DNA from: Bacillota bacterium
GTDB taxonomy: Bacteria > Bacillota_E > JAJZYS01 > JAILZS01
Direction: 5' to 3'
DNA length: 9,843 nt
Assembly: GCA_021817625.1 (NCBI GenBank)
Contig: JAKASY010000030.1
Location: 1 to 9,843 of the forward strand
The notes under the pieces were generated by a model. The model saw nothing but the letters and a program-made list of their open reading frames with translations, made no database searches and was not told the DNA's origin. This document shows positions 4,618 to 9,843 of this stretch, in pieces. A program made the translations under genes and the position numbers. Within the stretch, counting starts at the first letter, position 1. Each line of letters begins with the position of its first letter.

Positions 4618-6533
4618 ACGACCTGCGCGCGGCCCTGGCCGAGGGTCCGGTCATCGGCGACGGGGCGATGGGCACGCTCCTGGCAGCCCAGGATCCCAAC
4701 GGCCGCGACGGGCCGGTCGAGCTTCTGGCGCTTGCCCGCCCGGACCGGGTGGAGGCAGCGCACGTCGCCTACCTGAACGCCGGAAGCCAGCTGATCCAGA
4801 CCCACAGCTTCGGCCTGAACGGGCGCCGCCAGGGCAGGTTCGGCGCCCCCGACGAGCAGGACAAGGCGCTGCGCGCCGCGGCCCGGGCGGCCCGGCGCGC
4901 CGTCGAGGCCGCGGGGCGGCCGGCGGCGATCCTCGGCAGCATCGGCCCAACGGGCCTGCGCGGCCCCGACCTCGACGACCCGGCCAGGGCCGAGGCGGCA
5001 TTCGAGGAGCAGGCGGCGCTCCTCGCGGCCGGCGGCGTCGACGCGTTCGTCGTAGAGACGCTCTCCGACCCGCGCGAGTGGCTGGCGGCGGTGCGCGGCG
5101 TCCGCCGCGCCTCCGATCTCCCACTTGTCACGACCGTGAGCCTGTCCGTCGCGGGGCAGAGCCGCGACGGCTACGACCTGGGCGACTTTCTCGCCGCCCT
5201 GGTGGCCCACTGGGACGAGCGCCCGGACGCCTTCGGCCTGGGCTGCGGCGCCGGGCCGGCACCGCTCGTCAGCCACCTCTTGCGCCTGCGCCAGGGGCTC
5301 GCGGCGGCCGGGCGCCAGCTGCCGCTCGCGGTCCAGCCCAACGCCGGCCTGCCGACCTTGCGCGACGGCCGCGTGGTGTACGGCGCCTCGCCCGCGTACT
5401 TCGGCGACGGAGCGCCGCGCTGGCTCGCGGCAGGGGCGAGCCTGATCGGCGCCTGCTGCGGCACCACGCCGGCCCACGTGGCCGCCTTGGCGCATGCGGT
5501 CGCGCGCCTGCTCGCCTCGCCGCCGCCCGAGGACGCGCAGGTCGCGCCGCCCGGGCCGGCGCCCTGGGAGGACGTGCCACCGGCGGCCCCGCCGCTCCGT
5601 CCCGTGCCCGCGCCGCCCGCCGCCCGCCCCCGAGGCTTTTGGATAAGCGTCGAGGTCGACCCGCCGAAGGGAGCGCAGGCGGATCGCATGCTCGAGCACG
5701 CGCGCCTGGCGGCCGCCGCCGGGGCCGACTGCGTGAACGTCGCCGACAGCCCGATGGCGCGCGTCCGCATGGGGTCGCTCGCGGCGGCCGCGCTCATCGA
5801 GCGCGAGGCGGGCATCGCGACGCTCCTGCACTTCACCACGCGGGACCGAAACCTCATGGGCATCCAGGCCGACCTCTTGGGCGCCCACGCCCTCGGCCTG
5901 CGCTCCATCCTCGCCCTCACCGGCGACCCGCCCGGCCTGGGCGACTACGCGCACGCCACCGCGGTGTACGACCTGGACGCGGTGAGCCTCTTGCGCCTTC
6001 TGAGCGCGATGAACCGCGGCGAGGACGCGATCCATAAGCCCCTCGCGGGCGCCACCGCCTTTCACCTGAGCGCCGGCGTCGACCCCGGAGCGCCCGACCT
6101 CGAGTTCACCCTGCGGCGCACACGCGACAAGGTGGCCGCCGGCGCCACCCGGCTGCTCACCCAGCCCGTGTACGACGCCGACACCCTCGTGCGCTTCCTG
6201 GACGCGCTGGACGTCGACGTGGACATCATCCTCGGCGTCATGCCGCTTCTCACCGCCCGCCAGGCGGAGTACCTCCACAACGAGGTGCCCGGGATCCGCA
6301 TCCCGGACACGGTGCGCGAGGCGATGCGCAAGGCGGGCGACCAGGGAGAGCGCGTCGGCGCGGAGCTCGCCGAGTCCCTCGTGGACCGCCTGCGCGACCG
6401 CATCGCCGGCGTGTACGTCGTGCCGTCCCTCGGGCGAATGCGCGGGCCGCTCGCGCTCGTGAGGCGCTTCCGGGAGCTGGGTGCGGCACGGCCGAGGGCG
6501 GCGAGGGACCGAGGCGAGGAGGAGCGGGCATGA
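4614..6533 (+). CDS. yitJ: Bifunctional homocysteine S-methyltransferase / methylenetetrahydrofolate reductase (YitJ type)
   Basis: The 639-residue product joins two cytosolic enzymes. Residues 1-300 are a homocysteine S-methyltransferase (BHMT/MetH-N family) barrel with GDGAMGT near the start and the zinc cysteines C211 (GLGCGAGP) and C281-C282 (GACCGTTP). A Pro/Ala-rich linker spans about 302-340. Residues 341-620 are a MetF-like FAD-dependent MTHFR: SVEVDPPKG (Glu347), HFTTRDRN (406-413), LTGDPP (Asp438) and LTQPVYD (Gln517). This reductase makes methyl-THF from methylene-THF. There are no cobalamin-binding or activation domains as in MetH, so the donor for the first domain may be S-methylmethionine or another compound. 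The length is close to B. subtilis YitJ, also an S-box gene. The start GTG lacks a nearby ribosome binding site and overlaps the previous stop by 4 bases, pointing to translational coupling; the frame is open much further upstream but only as a shadow of the metE genes. Confidence 0.93.
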   Translation: MNDLRAALAEGPVIGDGAMGTLLAAQDPNGRDGPVELLALARPDRVEAAHVAYLNAGSQLIQTHSFGLNGRRQGRFGAPDEQDKALRAAARAARRAVEAAGRPAAILGSIGPTGLRGPDLDDPARAEAAFEEQAALLAAGGVDAFVVETLSDPREWLAAVRGVRRASDLPLVTTVSLSVAGQSRDGYDLGDFLAALVAHWDERPDAFGLGCGAGPAPLVSHLLRLRQGLAAAGRQLPLAVQPNAGLPTLRDGRVVYGASPAYFGDGAPRWLAAGASLIGACCGTTPAHVAALAHAVARLLASPPPEDAQVAPPGPAPWEDVPPAAPPLRPVPAPPAARPRGFWISVEVDPPKGAQADRMLEHARLAAAAGADCVNVADSPMARVRMGSLAAAALIEREAGIATLLHFTTRDRNLMGIQADLLGAHALGLRSILALTGDPPGLGDYAHATAVYDLDAVSLLRLLSAMNRGEDAIHKPLAGATAFHLSAGVDPGAPDLEFTLRRTRDKVAAGATRLLTQPVYDADTLVRFLDALDVDVDIILGVMPLLTARQAEYLHNEVPGIRIPDTVREAMRKAGDQGERVGAELAESLVDRLRDRIAGVYVVPSLGRMRGPLALVRRFRELGAARPRAARDRGEEERA

Positions 6534-7768
6534 CGGACGGGGACGGCGCGGGCGAGATCCTCCGGGCCTTCGCCACGCGCGCGGTGCACGCCGGCGAGCG
6601 GCGCGAGCACGGCGCGGCGCCGGTGCCCACGGTTGGGCCGATCTACGCGAGCAACACGTTCCTTGCGCCGGACCCCGAGGTGATGGACGCCATCCTCGGT
6701 GGCAGCCGCCCGGGCTACACGTACACGCGCCACCACAACCCGACGGTCACGGCCCTGGCCGACGCGGTGGCCGCGCTCGAGGGCGGCGCCCACGCCGTCG
6801 CCTACGCGAGCGGCATGGCCGCCGTGCTCGCGGCCCTGGCCGGGGCGCCCCTGTCTCGCGACGACCGCGTGCTCCTGGCCGCGGACCTGTACGGCGCCTC
6901 GCAGTCGCTCGTCCAGGAGATCCTCGCGCCGCTGGGCGTCGAACCGGTCCTCGCCGACCTCACCGACCTGGCCGAGGCGCGGCGCCTGGTCGCGCGCCAT
7001 CGGCCCCGAGCCATCCTCGTCGAGACGGTCTCGAACCCCCTCCTGCGTCTCGTGGACGGGCCGGCGCTGGCCGCCCTCGCGCACGAGGGCGGCGCCCTCC
7101 TGATCGTCGACAACACGTTCGCCACGCCGCTCCTGCAGCGGCCCCTGGAGTGGGGAGCGGACGTGGTCGTGCACAGCGCCACCAAGTACCTGAGCGGCCA
7201 CGGCGACGCCACCGCCGGCGTCGTGCTCACGCGCGACGAGGCGATCGCGGCGCGCCTCGAGCGCCAGATCAAGCTCACGGGCGGCATCCTCGGACCGTTC
7301 GAGGCCTGGCTCGCGCACCGCGGCCTCAAGACGCTGCCGCTGCGCTTCACCCGCCAGTGCGAGAGCGCGCGCCGCATCGCCGACCGCCTGGCGGAGAGCG
7401 GCCGGTTCGCCCGCGTGTGGCATCCCCTCCGGCCCGACCACCCGGACCACGAGCGGGCGCGCCGCCTGTACCCGGCGGGTCTTTGCGGCGCGGTCGTGAC
7501 CCTCGACCTGGGCTGCGACCAGGCCGGCGTCCACCGCTTCCTGGCCGCCCTGCGCCTCGTGCTTTCGGCCACCACCGTGGGTGACGTGTACAGCCTGTGC
7601 CTCTACCCTGCCATGGCGTCGCATCGAAACCTCGGCGCCGAGGGGCGCGCGCGCGTCGGCATCACCGAGGGCACCGTCCGCCTCGCCGTCGGCATCGAGG
7701 ATCCCGACGAAATCGCGGCGGATGTGCTCGCCGCGGCGCGCGCCGCGGGCGTCGGCGTGCCGGCGTAG
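6530..7768 (+). CDS. Trans-sulfuration PLP enzyme (cystathionine gamma-synthase/lyase family)
   Basis: This 412-residue fold-type I PLP enzyme belongs to the Cys/Met metabolism family. Seen: YTRHHNPT (65-72, phosphate- and PLP-contacting Tyr65 and Arg67), ASGMAA (93-98), DLYG (Tyr121, PLP stacking), ETVSNP (165-170), VDNTF with Asp194 (pyridine nitrogen), SATKYLSGHGD with Lys219 (Schiff base) and the C-terminal block GTVRLAVGIED (381-391). Family members include cystathionine gamma-synthase, cystathionine gamma-lyase, O-acetylhomoserine sulfhydrylase and methionine gamma-lyase; sequence by eye does not separate these. At the end of a SAM-repressed methionine operon, a role in making homocysteine or cystathionine is more likely than methionine breakdown. 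The ATG follows AGGAGG (6517-6522) by 7 bases and overlaps the previous stop (ATGA). About 7 bases separate its stop from that of the convergent next gene. Confidence 0.92.
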   Translation: MTDGDGAGEILRAFATRAVHAGERREHGAAPVPTVGPIYASNTFLAPDPEVMDAILGGSRPGYTYTRHHNPTVTALADAVAALEGGAHAVAYASGMAAVLAALAGAPLSRDDRVLLAADLYGASQSLVQEILAPLGVEPVLADLTDLAEARRLVARHRPRAILVETVSNPLLRLVDGPALAALAHEGGALLIVDNTFATPLLQRPLEWGADVVVHSATKYLSGHGDATAGVVLTRDEAIAARLERQIKLTGGILGPFEAWLAHRGLKTLPLRFTRQCESARRIADRLAESGRFARVWHPLRPDHPDHERARRLYPAGLCGAVVTLDLGCDQAGVHRFLAALRLVLSATTVGDVYSLCLYPAMASHRNLGAEGRARVGITEGTVRLAVGIEDPDEIAADVLAAARAAGVGVPA

Positions 7769-7780
7769 CGCCGCGCTACG
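7764..7780. terminator. Hairpin spanning two convergent stop codons
   Basis: CGTAGCG (7764-7770) and CGCTACG (7774-7780) form a perfect 7-bp stem with loop CCG. The plus-strand stop TAG (7766-7768) and the minus-strand stop TAG (plus 7776-7778) both lie in it. There is no T-run on either side, so it is a possible bidirectional stop or stabilising hairpin, not a classic intrinsic terminator. Confidence 0.35.
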
Positions 7781-8225
7781 GCACGGCCACCGGGTTCGAG
7801 AAGGCGACGGTCGCAAGGCCGGCGCTGTCGACCGCGCGCATCTCCACGCGCAGCGTGCCGGCCGGCACGGGCTCGTTCATCGCCATGAGCTGGCTCGAGT
7901 AGCGGCCGTCCGGCTGCCAGCGCGCGCCCACCCCCGTGACGAGCGCCATCCAGGCGCTGATCACCTGCCAGCTGCCGCCCCGCTTCTGCTCGAGCCGAAA
8001 CTGCAGGACGGCCAGCATGCGGCTGCCCTTGGGCAGGGCGACGCCCGAGAAGCCGATGTTGCGGTCGGGCTTCACGTAGTGGGCGCGCACGGTGAGCGTC
8101 GGCGCGAGCGACGCGGCTGCTGCGGTCGGGCGGAACGGCGCCGCGGACGCCAGAAGACCGAGGCTGACGAGTCCGATCACGGCGGCCGACAGCCGCCGTG
8201 AGCCGATGCGACGAACAGCGGGCAT
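7776..8225 (-). CDS. Small secreted protein of unknown function
   Basis: The 149-residue product begins with a typical signal peptide: basic MPAVRRIGSRR, hydrophobic residues 13-28, and likely cleavage after ASA (26-28) or in the Ala run at 35-38. The mature part of about 110 residues has no cysteine, and its alternating hydrophobic pattern with TLTVRAHY, RMLAVLQFRLEQ and TLRVEMRAVDSAG looks like one beta-sandwich (Ig or fibronectin-like) domain. That fold call is inference; I know no family for it. The start ATG (8225-8223) has GAGGGGAG 9 bases upstream on the minus strand (plus 8235-8242). It reads against the methionine operon and in the same direction as the MFS gene, 128 bases after it. 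Confidence 0.72.
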   Translation of the reverse strand: MPAVRRIGSRRLSAAVIGLVSLGLLASAAPFRPTAAAASLAPTLTVRAHYVKPDRNIGFSGVALPKGSRMLAVLQFRLEQKRGGSWQVISAWMALVTGVGARWQPDGRYSSQLMAMNEPVPAGTLRVEMRAVDSAGLATVAFSNPVAVP

Positions 8226-8353
8226 CGGGCCCCACTCCCCTCGGAGCGATCGACCTCGCCGCCGGCGCGCGCACGAGGGGCGGCGGGCGGCGTTACAGGT
8301 CGAGCATGTGCCTCGGCGCGCTCGCGGTCAACGGCGGTCGGGCCGCCCGCCCG
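8226..8353 (-). promoter_or_regulatory. Gap between two leftward genes, weak promoter candidate
   Basis: On the minus strand TTGACC (plus 8326-8331) is followed after 17 bases by CATGCT (plus 8303-8308), only three of six -10 bases. This could start the small secreted protein gene, but the evidence is weak. The rest is GC-rich sequence leading to the ribosome binding site at 8235-8242. Confidence 0.22.
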
Positions 8354-8355
8354 TT
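8330..8355 (-). terminator. Possible hairpin at the end of the MFS gene
   Basis: On the minus strand, AACGGGCGG overlapping the TAA stop codon can pair with CCGCCGTT with one bulged G and a 9-base loop. No T-run follows, so it is a weak terminator candidate. Confidence 0.22.
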
Positions 8356-9643
8356 ATGCGCCGCCCCCCTGCGCGACGCCGGGCACCGCCACGAGCGCGC
8401 CGGCGCGCGCGGCCGCGCCGTAGCCCGCGAGCGCGCACGAGAACAGGGCCGCGCCGGAGGGGGCGAGGACCGACCCCGCGGGCGCGATCGCCATGGCGGC
8501 GCCGGCGGCCAGCGTGCCCAGAAGGCCCGCGCCGCCCGTCGCGGTGCGCTGCAGGCCGAACACCGACCCCCGGGCGGGCGCGTCGACGGCTCGCCCGATG
8601 CGGCTGTCGAGGGCCACGTGCACGAGCGGCCCGACCACGCCGGCGAGGGCCATGCAGGCGAGGGCGGGCGCGATGACCGGGCTCATGGCGATGCCGGCGA
8701 AGGCCGCGCCCTCGACCAGCCAGGCGACGAAGAAGGCCCTAGCGAGCCGGCCCGGCCCAAGGCGCGCGGCCAGGGCGGTGCCTCCAAGGCTGCCGACGGC
8801 GCGGGCCGCGAGCAGCGCGCCGTAGCCTGCGGGCCCGGCGTGCCAGCGCGTGGCCGCGAGGAGCGGCAGGGCCACGGACACCGCCGGCCACAGGACGTTG
8901 TTCGCCGTACGGGTGGCGAGCGCCGTGCGCAGAAACGCGTCGCCCGTGACGTATGGCATGGCGCGTCGGAGGCCCGCGAGCGCGCCGGACGCGGGCGCCG
9001 GCGGCGGGCTGCCCTCCGCGTCCCAGGACCGGCCGGGGACGCTGCGCCGCTGCCAGGCGGCGACGGCGGGCGCCGCGCCGCCCATCACGGCGGCCGCCGC
9101 CAGGAGGGCGACCGCGAGGCCAGCGCCCGACAGCGCCCAGCCGGCCAGGAGCGGCCCGGCGAGCCAGCCGAGGCCGGACGCGAACTCCATGGCCGAGTTC
9201 GCGGTCGTCAGGCTGCGAGCGCGCACCGCGCGCGCGAGGTCGGCCTGCAGGAGCGGGATCTGGGTGGCGACCAGCGTGCCCTCGACGAGCGCGGCGGCGA
9301 CGAGCGCGATGGTCGCGGCGACCGGGGCCAGGCGGGCGGCCGCAACGGCTGCGCCGAAGAGAACCAGGGCGGCGGCGATGGCCAGGTGCGCCAGGGGCCG
9401 GCGCCCGGCGACGCGCGCCGGCCCCAGGAGCCCGACGCCGATCACGGGCGCGTTCAGCGCCACGAGGCCGAGGGAAACCACGACGGCGCTGCGGGTATCC
9501 CGCACAAGCGCCCACAGGAGGGCCGTCTGCCAGCCCTGCTGCGCCAGGTAGGTGAAAAGCTGGGCCAGCCAGAACGGGCGGAGCGCCCCGTGGCGCAGCG
9601 CCGCCGTGAGGCGCGGCGCAAGGCCGATCGCCAGCGCGGCCAC
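8354..9643 (-). CDS. MFS transporter, EntS/DHA3-like exporter
   Basis: The 429-residue product is very hydrophobic, with many Ala/Leu/Val/Gly-rich helices in two blocks (about 25-200 and 235-415) around a polar loop at 199-225 rich in Pro and charged residues. This fits the 12-helix major facilitator layout. The opening LRPFWLAQLFTYLAQQGWQ and the ADLARAVRARSLTTANS segment followed by WLAGPLLAGW (160-169) are typical of the MFS_3 group that includes the enterobactin exporter EntS and macrolide efflux proteins. The substrate cannot be inferred. The start is uncertain: GTG at 9643 is used, yet the best ribosome binding site, GGGGAG, directly touches it with no spacer. A nearby ATG at 9651 is in another frame. 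It is divergent from the tRNA gene, and no strong promoter of its own was seen. Confidence 0.85.
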   Translation of the reverse strand: MAALAIGLAPRLTAALRHGALRPFWLAQLFTYLAQQGWQTALLWALVRDTRSAVVVSLGLVALNAPVIGVGLLGPARVAGRRPLAHLAIAAALVLFGAAVAAARLAPVAATIALVAAALVEGTLVATQIPLLQADLARAVRARSLTTANSAMEFASGLGWLAGPLLAGWALSGAGLAVALLAAAAVMGGAAPAVAAWQRRSVPGRSWDAEGSPPPAPASGALAGLRRAMPYVTGDAFLRTALATRTANNVLWPAVSVALPLLAATRWHAGPAGYGALLAARAVGSLGGTALAARLGPGRLARAFFVAWLVEGAAFAGIAMSPVIAPALACMALAGVVGPLVHVALDSRIGRAVDAPARGSVFGLQRTATGGAGLLGTLAAGAAMAIAPAGSVLAPSGAALFSCALAGYGAAARAGALVAVPGVAQGGGA

Positions 9644-9702
9644 CTCCCCATGGCTGCCGTTCGCCCGCGCGCGCGACGATCCTGCCCTGGGCGCGGACGC
9701 CC

Positions 9703-9731
9703 TTGCCCCGGCGGGCGGCGTGGGCTAGTAT
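9703..9731 (+). promoter_or_regulatory. Promoter of tRNA-Arg
   Basis: TTGCCC (9703-9708) and TAGTAT (9726-9731) are separated by exactly 17 bases; each matches four of six consensus bases. Transcription would start near 9738, about 9 bases before the mature tRNA 5' end, in a GGGGCG run. Confidence 0.55.
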
Positions 9732-9746
9732 AGCGGGGCGATCTTT

Positions 9747-9821
9747 GCGCCCGTAGCTCAGCGGATAGAGCACCGGCCTCCGGAGCCGGGAGCGGGGGTT
9801 CGAGTCCCTCCGGGCGCGCCA
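9747..9821 (+). tRNA. tRNA-Arg (anticodon CCG), CCA encoded
   Basis: The full cloverleaf can be drawn. The acceptor stem GCGCCCG (9747-9753) pairs perfectly with CGGGCGC (9811-9817), then comes discriminator G and encoded CCA (9819-9821). The D arm is GCTC/GAGC (9756-9759 and 9768-9771). The anticodon stem CCGGC/GCCGG encloses loop CTCCGGA, with anticodon CCG at 9780-9782. The variable region is GAGC. The T arm is GGGGG/CCCTC with loop TTCGAGT. It reads the arginine codon CGG, which is common in the genes here. The variable region has 4 bases where 5 is more usual; nothing suggests a pseudogene. Confidence 0.96.
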
Positions 9822-9843
9822 TCTTGGCGATCTTGCCGCGGGC

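Noticed and set aside
4293..6278. 661-codon minus-strand open frame.
   Set aside because: Entirely antisense to the methyltransferase-MTHFR gene, whose motifs are intact; translation shows only low-complexity Arg/Gly/Ala/Val composition.
6062..7816. 584-codon minus-strand open frame.
   Set aside because: Antisense shadow of the MTHFR end and of the PLP enzyme, with no family motif.
8198..9733. 511-codon plus-strand open frame opposite the MFS gene.
   Set aside because: Gly/Arg/Glu/Asp-rich composition with no domain; the minus-strand frame has clear transmembrane helices and MFS features.
1..9843. Search by eye for CRISPR arrays, insertion sequences, transposases, integrases and long direct repeats.
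   Set aside because: None was seen. The tRNA at 9747-9821 could be an integration site, but no attachment-site duplicate or integrase is in the window.

Overview
This is a very GC-rich bacterial window (above roughly 70% G+C by eye). Its centre is a methionine/SAM biosynthesis operon controlled by a SAM-I (S-box) riboswitch. The S-box with a Rho-independent terminator and the YitJ-type fusion of homocysteine S-methyltransferase to MTHFR are most typical of Bacillota and relatives such as Chloroflexota. Combined with the GC content, a high-GC member of one of these groups fits best. That is inference; no marker gene fixes the lineage. The best promoter candidates share a TAnnnT -10 element.

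Layout. Bases 1-509 hold no gene I can support, only small inverted repeats and a possible leftward promoter. At 510-665 a 51-residue exported peptide with four C-terminal cysteines is followed by a 171-residue membrane-anchored protein of unknown function (729-1244). At 1425-2438 lies a zinc hydrolase of the succinylglutamate desuccinylase/aspartoacylase family. It keeps its metal ligands but appears to lack the usual catalytic glutamate. A strong promoter overlaps its stop codon and drives the riboswitch leader (aptamer 2459-2563, antiterminator 2560-2586, terminator 2573-2606).

The operon has four genes, each overlapping the next by exactly 4 bases: a MetE-like protein without zinc ligands (2654-3637), a MetE-like protein with the full zinc site (3634-4617), a homocysteine S-methyltransferase/MTHFR fusion (4614-6533), and a PLP-dependent Cys/Met metabolism enzyme (6530-7768). 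Together they could make homocysteine, make methyl-THF and methylate homocysteine, all shut off when SAM is plentiful. The two MetE-like proteins are both 327 residues by my start choices. They look like a MetE split into its zinc-free and zinc-bearing barrels, and this is the most interesting point of the window.

Downstream, two genes read leftwards: a small exported protein of unknown function (7776-8225) and an MFS transporter (8354-9643). A tRNA-Arg(CCG) with encoded CCA (9747-9821) closes the window on the plus strand, behind a recognisable promoter.
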